DNA of 64,000 nt from assembly GCF_000426765.1 (NCBI RefSeq), contig NZ_KE384566.1, forward strand, positions 642,190 through 706,189. Reading direction: 5' to 3'. A program made the translations under genes and the position numbers. The DNA is from Vibrio litoralis DSM 17657 (GTDB lineage: Bacteria; Pseudomonadota; Gammaproteobacteria; Enterobacterales; Vibrionaceae). Positions 8,723 to 19,276 of the stretch are shown one piece after another. Numbering within the stretch: the first letter of the stretch is position 1; each line of letters starts with the position of its first letter. The notes under the pieces were generated by a model, which made no database searches, was not told the origin of the DNA, and saw nothing but the letters and a program-made list of their open reading frames with translations.

Positions 8723-9274
8723 TTAATAGTTAAAACGTGCTGTAACCATAACTTGGTCACCATAAATGTAATTTAGCTTACCTTCTAAGCCAATAGAAAA
8801 CAGCTCAGTCGCATGGAATCGACCTGAGATTGAGCCATAAACTTCATCGGTGTCAACATGGTTATTGATTTTGTAGTAACCTACCTGACCACCAATCTCA
8901 AACTGTGGGCCAAGCCATTGTCGAACACCTAGATTAATTTCCATTCCCGTGTCATTATCGAATTTGCGTCTGTCATCAACGAGTTTGAATAACATTTCAC
9001 CTGTAATGTCTGTCCAGTTACTTACTGGCGCATGGAACCCTAAACCTGCAGAAAGATCGTAATCGCTGTCAAATTCAGAATCTAATGAAAAAATCGCGTG
9101 TGCATTGGGATGAATGGATTTACTAACCGCTGCACCAAAAGTCATTGGGCTCATACCAATTCGAGCATCAATATAATCGTAATTAAAGTTGCTCATATTG
9201 GCAGAGCCATTACTCGCGGCAAAAGTAGACCCAGATACCAATAGTAGGCCAGAAAGAATCAGTGACTTGCGCAT
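8723..9274 (-). CDS. small outer-membrane beta-barrel protein
   Basis: MRKSLILSGLLLVSGSTFA is a signal peptide, cleavage expected after about residue 19. The mature protein (about 164 aa) consists of alternating polar/hydrophobic strands, such as YDYIDARIG, LDSEFDSDYDLSAGLGF, MEINLGVRQW and MVTARFNY. It ends in an aromatic residue (Tyr), the usual outer-membrane insertion signal. This pattern suggests an eight-stranded barrel. No specific family is recognised; related small porin-like or OmpW/VirK-like vibrio proteins are possible. The gene is convergent with tfoX and shares its terminator. Confidence 0.68.
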   Translation of the reverse strand: MRKSLILSGLLLVSGSTFAASNGSANMSNFNYDYIDARIGMSPMTFGAAVSKSIHPNAHAIFSLDSEFDSDYDLSAGLGFHAPVSNWTDITGEMLFKLVDDRRKFDNDTGMEINLGVRQWLGPQFEIGGQVGYYKINNHVDTDEVYGSISGRFHATELFSIGLEGKLNYIYGDQVMVTARFNY

Positions 9275-9549
9275 GAAAGAAAACCCTTTTCTTATTCAAT
9301 CGTAAAAAATAGCAAATGAATTATTTATAATGTTTTTGCTCTATGTGGCTGATTTTGTCAGAAGCTGCGACTGATGTAAATTGGCAAAGTACTAGTTAAT
9401 GTAAACATTCAGACAAATATGACAGCTTCATATATTAATTCAATTTATGAATTCTAAAATAGTAAGCCTTTAGATCTTTCTATTTCTTTTTTTTCATGAC
9501 ATCAAAAATGAATTTACGATAGACTGCTTTTTATTTGCCAAGGATTAAA

Positions 9550-10812
9550 ATGAATAATGTAAAGAAGTTCGTCGCAATTGGTGGCGCAGTACTATTAGGT
9601 GCATGTTGGCCGTTAGCGCTAGGGCAGTTTGCTCAAACGACCATTCAAGACACGGTAAATAAGCTGGACAAAGAAGAAGTCAATGTTGAGCTTGTTAATT
9701 ATGATCGTGGTTACCTGAGCTCCACAGCACAAACTAAAGTTACTGTGGTTGATCCAGTATTAAAGCAGCAGCTCGAACTAGATGGCTTGCCAACAGAGTT
9801 CTTGCTAGATCACACCATTAACCATGGCTTGGTTAGTATCGCGACGGATACTAAGCCCAATGACTATACTAGCTTACCGATTGATATCCATTCTGTTACC
9901 TATATTAACGGCTCAACTGCATTGGATATGACTAGTCAAAAAATGGCATTTAACTTTGCCAATGATGTGAATTCTAAGTTGGAGTTTTCTCCTGCTAAAT
10001 TGAGTGCGGATATTAGCCGTGATGGTCATATTAAATTTGATTATGCTTTTGAAGGCTTTGACGGCCACTTCAGTAATGGCGAATCTTTGACTGTTGATTC
10101 GGTTACTGGTGCTGGTAATGGTCAGAAGAAAGAGGGCTTTTGGCTGGGCAGTCAACAAATCACCGTCGGTGAAACCAATATGGTTGACGTGCAGGGCGTG
10201 AGTATTGTCGATGTTCATAAATTTGATTATGAATTTAATACTGAAGAAAACACCAAAGAGAAAACCTTCTCTAGTCATCATAAAATCGCAGTAGATACTG
10301 TGGATCTTGTTGATGACACGCTGACGGATCTAGGCGTTGATGCTTCATTTAATTCGTTAGATATCGAAGCTTTTTCTCAATTGCTGAGTGTGTATCAAGA
10401 TAAAGGTCATGCATTAAATAATGACGATATCAAAGTTATTATGGCTTCGGTTGATGGCTTGTTTGAAAAAGGGTTCAGCATTTCTCTTAATGAGATGAAA
10501 GCCTCGATTGGTGAAGGTAAGTTTAACAGTGATTGGTTACTTAATTTCCCTAAAGGAGATAACAAAGTAACTAAAAACCCAATGCAAGTGATCTCATCGA
10601 TTAATGGTGGAGCCAATGCCTTTATTTCCACTGAAATGGTTACGCAATTTCCATTTATTCAATCGGGTTTAGATGACTTAATCCAACAAGGCATCATGGT
10701 GAAGCAAGCGGATGGCTATCATCTTAATGGTGATATTAAAGGTGGCAACATTGTGTTCAAAGGTGGTAAAACATTGCCGCTATTTGTGGTACTTGCACCG
10801 TTATTTTTATAA
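9550..10812 (+). CDS. DUF945 (YdgA) family protein
   Basis: The 420-aa product has an N-terminal hydrophobic segment (FVAIGGAVLLGACWPLALGQF) that serves as a signal anchor or uncleaved signal, then a long beta-rich domain with NYDRGYLSSTAQTKV, the hallmark of the DUF945/YdgA family (compare NYHRGVFSS in E. coli). YdgA proteins are inner-membrane-anchored periplasmic proteins of unclear function, distantly AsmA-like. The frame is open from a TTG at 9535, but the ATG at 9550 has AAGGA in front. It is monocistronic, followed by its own terminator, and flanked by the OMP gene and serC. Confidence 0.85.
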   Translation: MNNVKKFVAIGGAVLLGACWPLALGQFAQTTIQDTVNKLDKEEVNVELVNYDRGYLSSTAQTKVTVVDPVLKQQLELDGLPTEFLLDHTINHGLVSIATDTKPNDYTSLPIDIHSVTYINGSTALDMTSQKMAFNFANDVNSKLEFSPAKLSADISRDGHIKFDYAFEGFDGHFSNGESLTVDSVTGAGNGQKKEGFWLGSQQITVGETNMVDVQGVSIVDVHKFDYEFNTEENTKEKTFSSHHKIAVDTVDLVDDTLTDLGVDASFNSLDIEAFSQLLSVYQDKGHALNNDDIKVIMASVDGLFEKGFSISLNEMKASIGEGKFNSDWLLNFPKGDNKVTKNPMQVISSINGGANAFISTEMVTQFPFIQSGLDDLIQQGIMVKQADGYHLNGDIKGGNIVFKGGKTLPLFVVLAPLFL

Positions 10813-10867
10813 TCAGAGTGAAATGCATGACACACATTTTTTATTGAGAAAATAGGTGTTTTACGAT

Positions 10868-10895
10868 GAAAGGGGCCAATGTGGCCTCTTTTTTT
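10868..10895 (+). terminator. Rho-independent terminator after the DUF945 gene
   Basis: AAAGGGGCC and GGCCTCTTT form a stem (one G-U pair) with a 5-nt loop, followed by a long T run up to 10895. Confidence 0.85.
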
Positions 10896-10997
10896 ATGTT
10901 TGAACAAAAATGGCTTTTCTCAATTAAGTAAAAAATGGTATTACTGTAGGTAAATTCGTTATCTTTATTTGTCATCTACGCAGGAGCAAAATTCATC

Positions 10998-12080
10998 ATG
11001 GAACCTATCTATAACTTCAGTGCTGGCCCAGCAAGTCTTCCTAAAGCGGTTATGCAACAAGCTCAGAAAGAGTTTTTAGATTGGAATGGCCTAGGCACAT
11101 CCGTTATGGAAATCAGTCATCGCAGTAAACCTTTCTTGAAAGTGGCGGCGGATGCAGAGCAAGATCTACGCGATCTCCTTTCTATCCCTGATAATTACAA
11201 AGTGCTTTTCTGTCAGGGTGGCGCTCGTGCTCAGTTTGCGGCTATTCCTATGAACTTATTAGGTGATGCTAAAACCGCTGATTATATTGATGGTGGGTAC
11301 TGGGCAGCCAGCGCGGTTGATGAAGCGCAAAAATATTGCCAACCGAATGTATTTAAAGCCTCGACTGAAATTGATGGAAAAACCGCAGTACTGCCGGCTT
11401 CTGAATGGGTCTTATCCGATGATGCAGCTTATGTGCATTTTTGCCCGAATGAGACCATTGATGGCATTGAAATTAATGATTTACCACAGACAGATAAACC
11501 AATTGTCGCGGATATGTCTTCAACAATTTTATCGCGTGAAATTGATGTGTCTAAATACGGCGTGATTTACGCAGGTGCTCAGAAAAACATTGGCCCAGCC
11601 GGTTTATGTATTGTGATTGTGCGTGATGATCTGCTTGAATTCGCGAATTCAGCGTTGCCAAGCATTTTAAATTACAAAGTTTTGTTCGAAAAAGAATCAA
11701 TGTTCAATACGCCTCCAACTTATGCTTGGTACTTATCGGGCTTAGTCTTTAAATGGCTAAAAGCCAATGGCGGTGTTGCGGAGATGGAAAAAGTGAACCG
11801 TGCCAAGGCTGCGTTACTTTATCAATGTATTGATGAGTCAGATTTTTATCGTAACAACGTCCATACGAATAACCGTTCATTGATGAATGTGCCATTCCAA
11901 CTCGCCAAACCTGAGCTTGATGGACTGTTCCTTGAGCAAGCTGAAGCGCGTGGTTTACAAGCATTGAAAGGCCATCGAGCGGTAGGTGGCATGCGAGCGT
12001 CTATTTACAACGCAATGCCATTCGAAGGGGTACAAGCGTTAGTTGATTTCATGAAAGAGTTTGAAGCGGCCAATAAATAA
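10998..12080 (+). CDS. serC: phosphoserine aminotransferase
   Basis: The 360-aa class-V PLP aminotransferase starts [14 protein letters not shown] and continues with [12 protein letters not shown], then [12 protein letters not shown] and the PLP-lysine motif [12 protein letters not shown]. It ends with [19 protein letters not shown], the SerC substrate-binding signature. It converts 3-phosphohydroxypyruvate to phosphoserine in serine synthesis, and the 4-phosphoerythronate-derived keto acid in pyridoxal phosphate synthesis. AGGAG upstream and the 360-aa length (E. coli 362) support the start. It has its own terminator and is not followed by aroA, its usual enterobacterial partner. Confidence 0.98.
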   Translation: MEPIYNFSAGPASLPKAVMQQAQKEFLDWNGLGTSVMEISHRSKPFLKVAADAEQDLRDLLSIPDNYKVLFCQGGARAQFAAIPMNLLGDAKTADYIDGGYWAASAVDEAQKYCQPNVFKASTEIDGKTAVLPASEWVLSDDAAYVHFCPNETIDGIEINDLPQTDKPIVADMSSTILSREIDVSKYGVIYAGAQKNIGPAGLCIVIVRDDLLEFANSALPSILNYKVLFEKESMFNTPPTYAWYLSGLVFKWLKANGGVAEMEKVNRAKAALLYQCIDESDFYRNNVHTNNRSLMNVPFQLAKPELDGLFLEQAEARGLQALKGHRAVGGMRASIYNAMPFEGVQALVDFMKEFEAANK

Positions 12081-12102
12081 CTTCAAATTTATGAATAGAT
12101 AA

Positions 12103-12140
12103 AAAAACCGCCAAGTTGATTTTTTAACTTGGCGGTTTTT
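12103..12140 (+). terminator. Rho-independent terminator after serC
   Basis: AAAAACCGCCAAGTT pairs perfectly with AACTTGGCGGTTTTT across an 8-nt T-rich loop. It lies between serC and the convergent cydC and can serve both strands. Confidence 0.93.
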
Positions 12141-12169
12141 ATTTGAATTACCTTTCTTAAGTAGAATAC

Positions 12170-13891
12170 TTATAGACGCTGATGCAAGCGGTGATATAAG
12201 CCATTTTGGGCCAATAATTGGCTATGGCTGCCTTGCTCTACAATCTCACCTTGATCCATCAAACAAATCATATCCATTTTTTCTAAGCCAACTAAGCGGT
12301 GAGTAACGAATACCACGGTTTTATTAATAGTATGTTTACTTAATAACTGCATAATTTGGCTTTCGGTTTGTTTGTCTAAGCCTTCTGTAGGTTCATCAAA
12401 TAGCATAATTGGAGCGTTGTGTAATACCGCTCGAGCAATACCAATACGACGTTTTTCACCGCCAGATAGTTGACGACCACCATCGCCTAACCAGGTATCT
12501 AAACCGGTATTCTCGTTAAGGTGAGAAAGGCCAACTTCTTGCAAAATTTGCTTCATTTCTTCATCAGACGCATCAGGCTTAGCCAGTTGTAGGTTGTCTT
12601 TCAATGTGCCATTTAGAATATCAACACGTTGACTAACCACTGAAATACTTTGGCGTAAACCTTTCTCGGTCCATTGTTCGATAGCGCTACCGCCAAGAAG
12701 TAATTCACCAGAAGTCACATCAAATTGGCGAGTTAACAATTGCAGTAGGGTAGATTTACCTGAACCGGTTTGGCCGACAATCGCCAGTTTCTGACCAGAG
12801 TTTAAGTTCAGCGATACTGATTTAAGCGCATCTTTATCACTATCATGGTAACGATAATTCACATTGCTTAGTTGAACATTATAATCTTGGCTAGTTTCTG
12901 TGCCAGATTCGGTAAACACGACATCTGGGGTGGCTGAAAGTACTTCATTTAACCGGCGCGCCGATTCTAAGGTTTGTCCTAGATACTGGAATGCACCAGC
13001 AATTGGCATTAATAGTTCAAAACTCGCCATGGTTGCAAAGGCCATCATCGCGACCATTGGGCCCGGAGGCTGGCCATTAATACCGTCAGCTGCCATCCAA
13101 ATGATCAATACTAGGCTCCAACCATTCGCTAGTAACAGTAGGGCGCTTGCAAGACCGGTGTAGTGAGCATTTTTAAATTGGTTTTTAATTAATGAGTCTT
13201 GATGTGTGCTTATAGCTTCACGATATTTAGGTTCAGCGCCAAATAAGACTAATTCACTGTGACCTTGTACCCAATCTAGCGTTGCAATACGTAGCTTAGC
13301 TTTATTTTGGGTTAGCGTTTCACCATTGTGCTTGCCTAATTTGTAGAAAATAATCGGCCACAGCAATAATAAGGTAAGTAGAATCGCCCCAAGTGTTAAA
13401 CCTATGGTTAAATCAAACCAAGCAATGAACACCGTTAACGATGCAATACCAAAAATGCCGACAATAATTGGGCTCACTAAGCGTAAATACACGTGATCCA
13501 TGGCATCGACATCCGCCACAAGACGGTTGAGTAGATCAGCATCACGCAGCTTTGATAAGCGCCCCGGAATTAATGGCGTCAACTTCTTAAAGAAGAAGAT
13601 CCGTAGATCGGCCAATAACTTGAACGTTGCATCGTGGCTGACAACCCGCTCACCCCAACGGCCAGCGGTTCTCGCCATGGCAAAACCTCGAACACCACCA
13701 CCAGGCAGCATGTAGTTGAAGGTTTCGCGTGCAATAGTGAGCCCTGCAACCGCGGCCGCTGATAAAAACCAACCAGAAAGGGTTAGTAAGCCAATAGAGG
13801 CAACTAAAGTCACAAAGGCCAAAAACATACCCAATGATAGGTTAAACCAATGCTTTTTGTAGAGTTTGAGATAAGGTGCTAACTCACGCAT
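12170..13891 (-). CDS. cydC: CydC, heterodimeric ABC exporter subunit for cytochrome bd assembly
   Basis: The 573-aa half-transporter has six membrane helices in the first ~310 residues and an ATP-binding domain with Walker A (GQTGSGKST), signature LSGGEKRRIGIARA, Walker B (IMLFDEP) and the H-loop VTHR. Together with CydD it forms an inner-membrane exporter of cysteine/glutathione (and possibly a heme-linked function) needed for assembly of cytochrome bd and periplasmic redox balance. It overlaps the 3' end of cydD by 8 bp, so the two are translationally coupled. A terminator shared with serC lies downstream. Confidence 0.95.
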   Translation of the reverse strand: MRELAPYLKLYKKHWFNLSLGMFLAFVTLVASIGLLTLSGWFLSAAAVAGLTIARETFNYMLPGGGVRGFAMARTAGRWGERVVSHDATFKLLADLRIFFFKKLTPLIPGRLSKLRDADLLNRLVADVDAMDHVYLRLVSPIIVGIFGIASLTVFIAWFDLTIGLTLGAILLTLLLLWPIIFYKLGKHNGETLTQNKAKLRIATLDWVQGHSELVLFGAEPKYREAISTHQDSLIKNQFKNAHYTGLASALLLLANGWSLVLIIWMAADGINGQPPGPMVAMMAFATMASFELLMPIAGAFQYLGQTLESARRLNEVLSATPDVVFTESGTETSQDYNVQLSNVNYRYHDSDKDALKSVSLNLNSGQKLAIVGQTGSGKSTLLQLLTRQFDVTSGELLLGGSAIEQWTEKGLRQSISVVSQRVDILNGTLKDNLQLAKPDASDEEMKQILQEVGLSHLNENTGLDTWLGDGGRQLSGGEKRRIGIARAVLHNAPIMLFDEPTEGLDKQTESQIMQLLSKHTINKTVVFVTHRLVGLEKMDMICLMDQGEIVEQGSHSQLLAQNGLYHRLHQRL

Positions 13892-15668
13892 CTAAATTCC
13901 CCTTATTCTCGTTATCGATTTCAACTTTTGAAGACAACATTTGAGCAAATAAACCTGAATCTTTAATCGCATTATATGAGCCGGATTGAACTATCTGACC
14001 GGCATTCATCACCAAGATGTTTTCTACTTGTTTTAAGTGATCTAATTGGTGTGTCACCATTAATGTGGTTTTGCCAATGGTATTATTCGCTAATGCCTTG
14101 GCAACCAATTTTTCACTGTGTGCATCTAAGCTTGCGGTTGCTTCATCTAGTAGCCAGAACTGGCCATTTTGCAGCATGGCGCGGGCTAGTGCTAAACGCT
14201 GTGCTTGTCCAACAGAAAGGCCGCCGGAGCGATCGCTGATGTGGTAATCCAAACCATGGGTTTCTACAAACTCAGCTGCAAAGGCATCTTGTAATGCTTT
14301 GGTGACTTGTTGTTGAGAAATGTTTTGTTGTCCAAGAACCACGTTGTCATAAATGCTGCCGTTAACCAGTAGCGGGTTTTGGCCCACCCAACTGATATTA
14401 CTGCGCCATAGTTTCAAATCGAGTTCTTTGACTTCTACACCATTGATTTGTAAAGAGCCAGAATAGGGTAGAAAGCCTAGAATCGCATTAATTAAGCTGG
14501 TTTTGCCTGCGCCACTTGGACCAACTAACGCTGTCGTTTGATTGGCATCTAAAGTGAAGGACATAGGGCCAATTAGCTTGGTTTTTTCTGGGCTAAACAC
14601 TTCCAAATCATGGGCGGTAATCACGATTTTATCTGGGCTAGCTAAAGGTGTAGTACCTGATTTAGTCGCTTCTACATCAGCATCTAAAAATTCGACAATA
14701 CTTTCCGCCGCGCCTAATGCTTGAGCTTTAGCATGGTAGAAGGTACCTAAGTCACGTAATGGTTGGTAAAACTCTGGCGCTAATACTAGGACAAACAAAC
14801 CGGTAAATAAGGTAATGCCTGCGCCGTAGTAGCCAAAGTTAAGCTCGCCAATGTAACTAAAGCCGAAATATACCGCGGTAATCGCAATGGAAATAGAAGT
14901 GAAGAATTCAAGTACTGCCGAGGATAAGAAGGCAATACGCAGCACGTCCATGGTGCTTTTACGTAAAACTTCTGAAGCGCCACGTAATAATTCTGTTTCA
15001 GCTTCTGCGCGATAAAATAGGCGAATCGTGGTCATGGATTGCAAACGATCATAAAAATGACCGGATAAACGTTGCAATGCTTTGAAATTCTTTTTATTGG
15101 CATCGGCCGCTTTCATGCCTACTAATGCCATGAACAGTGGAACCAATGGGGCTGTGATAAGGAAAATCAAACCTGCTACCCAGTTGGTTGGAAATACAAC
15201 CACTAATATCAAAAACGGAATAAAGACCGCGAGGGACATTTGCGGCAGATAACGAGAGAAGAAGTCTTGCATCTCTTCAACTTGTTCTAGTAATAACGCA
15301 GCCCAAGTACCGGCCGGCTTGCCTTTAATATAGGCTGGGCCTAGGTCGCGCAGTTTATCTAAAATTTGTTGACGAATATAAAGACGTACCGCTTCACCAC
15401 AGCGATAGCCGGCAATTTCACGACCCCAAGTACATAATGCACGACCGGCGATCATCACCGCTAAACCGATGAAGGAACTGACGAGTTGATGTTTGTCGAC
15501 ATTCTCTATGATGATGTTATGCAGAATAGAGGCTAAGAATGCGGCTTGACCGAGTAGAAATAAGGTAGAAAGAACACCTAATCCTATTGTTATCAGTAAC
15601 CATTTTTTCGCAAGTTTACCTTGCTGTTTGAGCCATTTAGTTAAATGACGTCTTTGTTGTTTATCCAT
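13884..15668 (-). CDS. cydD: CydD, heterodimeric ABC exporter subunit for cytochrome bd assembly
   Basis: The 594-aa product begins MDKQQRRHLTKWLKQQGK, has six membrane helices, then an ATP-binding domain with Walker A (GPSGAGKTS), signature LSVGQAQRLALARA and Walker B (FWLLDEATAS). It is the partner of CydC in the cytochrome bd assembly exporter. The frame is open 33 codons further upstream, but that extension is not like the family and the internal ATG gives the usual length (E. coli 588 aa). The order trxB-cydD-cydC on one strand is as in enterobacteria. Confidence 0.95.
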   Translation of the reverse strand: MDKQQRRHLTKWLKQQGKLAKKWLLITIGLGVLSTLFLLGQAAFLASILHNIIIENVDKHQLVSSFIGLAVMIAGRALCTWGREIAGYRCGEAVRLYIRQQILDKLRDLGPAYIKGKPAGTWAALLLEQVEEMQDFFSRYLPQMSLAVFIPFLILVVVFPTNWVAGLIFLITAPLVPLFMALVGMKAADANKKNFKALQRLSGHFYDRLQSMTTIRLFYRAEAETELLRGASEVLRKSTMDVLRIAFLSSAVLEFFTSISIAITAVYFGFSYIGELNFGYYGAGITLFTGLFVLVLAPEFYQPLRDLGTFYHAKAQALGAAESIVEFLDADVEATKSGTTPLASPDKIVITAHDLEVFSPEKTKLIGPMSFTLDANQTTALVGPSGAGKTSLINAILGFLPYSGSLQINGVEVKELDLKLWRSNISWVGQNPLLVNGSIYDNVVLGQQNISQQQVTKALQDAFAAEFVETHGLDYHISDRSGGLSVGQAQRLALARAMLQNGQFWLLDEATASLDAHSEKLVAKALANNTIGKTTLMVTHQLDHLKQVENILVMNAGQIVQSGSYNAIKDSGLFAQMLSSKVEIDNENKGNLDA

Positions 15669-15878
15669 GTAAGACTCATTCCCATCAGGGGTGAAAGGGG
15701 CAGGATTGCATCTAAAAAAGGCCATTATCATAAACACTGAAATTCGAGAGTGATGCCGCGTCGGCACTGCAGTGATATAACAAATTGGCTTGTGTTACTT
15801 TCGCCTTAATAATTAGGCAGGCATATTCTATCAGCGATTGATTCGCTTGTACTTAATAAGGTGCTTATTTATAAAAGA

Positions 15879-15903
15879 AAAGAGGGCGAAAAACCCTCTT
15901 TTA
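15879..15903 (-). terminator. hairpin between trxB and cydD
   Basis: AAAGAGGG and CCCTCTTT form an 8-bp stem with a 7-nt loop immediately downstream of the trxB stop. On the minus strand the A run reads as a T tract, so it should terminate trxB and separate it from cydDC. Confidence 0.8.
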
Positions 15904-15910
15904 TATATTG

Positions 15911-16894
<984 letters not shown>

Positions 16895-17169
16895 CTAAAG
16901 GTCAATATACTGTGTCTGGATTGTATGGAAAATGTCGCATTAAAGAAAGTAATAGATTTACATTCTGCAAAGGAAATGGAGTGAAACAGCATCGTATCGC
17001 CAAATCCACATGCATAATTAGCGTTATATTCTGCCAAGCCGCACTTAACTATTTGTTACTGACTAAGGAATTAGCATTAAGTTTTATATTTCACTGCTTA
17101 ATTTGATTTGGCTAGATTAATGACTAAGACTTATAACTGATGAAATATAGTCATAATAGTGAGGTTGAT

Positions 17170-17835
17170 ATGAGTGATGCAACAGTAAGTCGCCCGAAAA
17201 ATGAATTGCAACTCGTTCAGTTAGGTCGTGAGGCCTTAGCGCCTATTTTAGAAAGCTTTTCAGCGCTTCCGCATACGAATCATGCCGATGGGAAATACCG
17301 TTTACGCCGTTATTCCGTTATCTATTTTCTTGATGATGAAGTAAAGCCGAGCGACAAGCATGATTTTGTTCAGACTAGTGATATCAATCATTTCCAAGGT
17401 GATATCGTCCGACGTTTCGAACCAATTGAAGCGGATGTGTTAGCGAGTACATCATTAAAATTAATGTGTTCTCATTTCATGCAAGCGAACCACTTACCGA
17501 ATGGACAAGAGATTGAAATTCACCAAATGCGAGTGGTGGCGCTCATGGATGAAACCCCAGTTGCGCCAGAAGGAGTCCATCAAGATGGCTTTGATCATAT
17601 CGCAATTATTGGCATCGCGAGACACAACGTGGTTGGAGGGGAAGTCATGCTGTATAACCACGACCATGAAGCGCCATTCTTCCGAAAAGTGTTGAATGAT
17701 GGGGAGATGGCAATGCTAGATGATCATCGACTTTGGCATAACGCTCAACCGATTCGAGCAATCGAACCACAGCAAGATGGTTATATGGATGTGATGGTGT
17801 TAACTGCCAAGGAGGGACGTAATGCCGCACATTAA
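17170..17835 (+). CDS. 2OG-Fe(II) dioxygenase family protein (PF10014-like)
   Basis: The 221-aa product has the facial-triad pattern of this family: H137-x-D139 in EGVHQDGFDH and a distal histidine in DDHRLWHNAQPI (about residue 190), followed by a likely 2-oxoglutarate-binding arginine six residues on. RHNVVGGEV matches the family's R-N-GG segment. Family members hydroxylate free amino acids such as isoleucine. GAGG lies upstream of the ATG at 17170, which is preferred over an ATG ten codons earlier. It overlaps the next gene, a PLP enzyme, by 14 bp, so the two are very probably co-translated and act on the same amino-acid substrate. The substrate is unknown. Confidence 0.82.
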   Translation: MSDATVSRPKNELQLVQLGREALAPILESFSALPHTNHADGKYRLRRYSVIYFLDDEVKPSDKHDFVQTSDINHFQGDIVRRFEPIEADVLASTSLKLMCSHFMQANHLPNGQEIEIHQMRVVALMDETPVAPEGVHQDGFDHIAIIGIARHNVVGGEVMLYNHDHEAPFFRKVLNDGEMAMLDDHRLWHNAQPIRAIEPQQDGYMDVMVLTAKEGRNAAH

Positions 17836-19078
17836 ACGTTTAGATATCGAAGCATTACGTAAAGATTTTCCGGCCTTGCAACAGCAGCACCAAGGTCAGC
17901 CGGTGATATTTATGGATGGCCCCGGTGGTGCGCAAGTGGCTAATTCGACATTACAAGCCATGGAAGGCTACCTAGGTCGATACAACTCAAATCTTGGTGG
18001 GGCTTTTTTTTCTAGTCAGATCACCACCGACCTAATGAGTAAAGCTCGTTATTATGCCGCGACACTGGTTAATGCAGAACATCCAGAAAACATGGCATTT
18101 GGCGCTAATATGACGAGCTTAACCTTCTCATTAAGCAGAGCTATTGCCAGAGAATGGAAGGCAGGTGATGAGGTTGTGGTTACGCGGCTCGATCACTATG
18201 CCAATGTGTCTTCATGGCAACAGGCGGCGCAAGATAAAGGCTGTATCGTTCATCAAATAGATGTCGAACCTGAAACTTGTGATCTTAACTATCAGCAACT
18301 TGCATCGGTCATCAATGAGAAAACCAAGTTGGTCGCAGTTACTTATGCATCGAACACTACAGGTACCATTGTTGATGTGAAGCGAGTAACCGAACTCGCC
18401 CATAAAGTTGGCGCTAAGGTGTTTGTCGATGCGGTTCATTATGCACCTCATCATTTAATAGATGCGCAAGAGTTACGCTGTGACTTTTTAGTGTGTTCCG
18501 CTTATAAGTTTTTTGGGCCTCATGTTGGCATGATGTACATTCATCCTGAGTGGTTACATAGATTAGAGCCATACAAAGTTGAACCGGCCATCAATATTGG
18601 CCCGGGACGCTATGAAACGGGAACTCAAAGTTTTGAAGCTTTATCTGGCATGGTTGCGTGTATCGAACACTTAGCTGCCTTGGGAGATGAAGAGCTTTCA
18701 TTAAGAGAAAAATTAGAGCAAAGCTTTGGTGCCTATAGCGCACATGAACAACAGTTATCGGAAGTATTTCTACAACATTTAAACAAGATGCCTGAAGTGA
18801 CATGTTATGGGCATACCAATCTAGAAAGTATTTCACAGCGAACGCCTACCTTTGCATTAAAAATCAAAGGGGTAGATTCTGGCGAAATGGCAAAGTTTTT
18901 AGCTAAAAAGAATATTTGTGTTTGGAGCGGGCATTTTTATGCGATTGGCTTACTAGAGCAATTGAATTGTTCGGAAGATGGTGGGTTATTGCGGGTCGGC
19001 TTAATGCATTACAACACCGAGAATGAGATAGCGGTGTTTTTTGATGAGCTTAAGTTGGGTATTAAGGAGCTGACTTAA
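17822..19078 (+). CDS. cysteine desulfurase-like class-V aminotransferase (VC1184 subfamily)
   Basis: The 418-aa product is a fold-type I PLP enzyme of the NifS/SufS superfamily. It has FMDGPGGAQVANSTLQAM at the start, the VFVDAVHYAPHH aspartate motif, and the PLP-lysine motif CSAYKFFGPHVG, with RYETGTQSFEALSG further on. The sequence fits the subfamily typified by V. cholerae VC1184, which lacks an assigned reaction. No obvious catalytic cysteine loop of a true desulfurase stands out. It overlaps the 2OG-Fe dioxygenase gene by 14 bp. An inference is that the pair modifies an amino acid and then cleaves or transaminates it. Confidence 0.85.
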   Translation: MPHIKRLDIEALRKDFPALQQQHQGQPVIFMDGPGGAQVANSTLQAMEGYLGRYNSNLGGAFFSSQITTDLMSKARYYAATLVNAEHPENMAFGANMTSLTFSLSRAIAREWKAGDEVVVTRLDHYANVSSWQQAAQDKGCIVHQIDVEPETCDLNYQQLASVINEKTKLVAVTYASNTTGTIVDVKRVTELAHKVGAKVFVDAVHYAPHHLIDAQELRCDFLVCSAYKFFGPHVGMMYIHPEWLHRLEPYKVEPAINIGPGRYETGTQSFEALSGMVACIEHLAALGDEELSLREKLEQSFGAYSAHEQQLSEVFLQHLNKMPEVTCYGHTNLESISQRTPTFALKIKGVDSGEMAKFLAKKNICVWSGHFYAIGLLEQLNCSEDGGLLRVGLMHYNTENEIAVFFDELKLGIKELT

Positions 19079-19101
19079 CCTAGCCACCATTTAATTAGGT
19101 A

Positions 19102-19140
19102 TAGGCAAAAACTTGCCGCTATCAAGCAACTTTTTGCCTA
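19102..19140 (+). terminator. stem-loop after the dioxygenase/aminotransferase pair
   Basis: TAGGCAAAAA and TTTTTGCCTA are perfect complements at the two ends, with CTTG/CAAG continuing inside. This long hairpin closes the preceding operon and insulates the hcp promoter downstream. Confidence 0.7.
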
Positions 19141-19190
19141 CTTAATATTGTTGTAAAATAGAAAGTCATTGATTTTATTGGAGATAAAAG

Positions 19191-19207
19191 CTGGCATGGT
19201 AGTTGCT
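19191..19207 (+). promoter_or_regulatory. sigma-54 (RpoN) promoter of hcp
   Basis: CTGGCATGGTAGTTGCT matches the -24/-12 consensus (TGGCA-N6-TTGCT) with correct spacing, about 70 bp upstream of the hcp ATG. In V. cholerae, T6SS auxiliary clusters are transcribed by sigma-54 with the enhancer-binding protein VasH, so the same control is likely here. No VasH gene lies in the window. Confidence 0.85.
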
Positions 19208-19276
19208 TTATCGTTGGCGTGATTTTAGATAGGGATTTTTCTCACCAATTAACTAAAACGAAAAAGGATATTAGTA

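Noticed and set aside
13976..14247. Plus-strand ORFs opposite cydD
   Set aside because: They are frames antisense to the well-conserved ATPase domain of cydD and encode no recognisable protein.
16912..17106. 64-codon plus-strand ORF upstream of trxB
   Set aside because: No ribosome binding site, no recognisable composition or domain, and it lies in the region expected to hold the trxB promoter.
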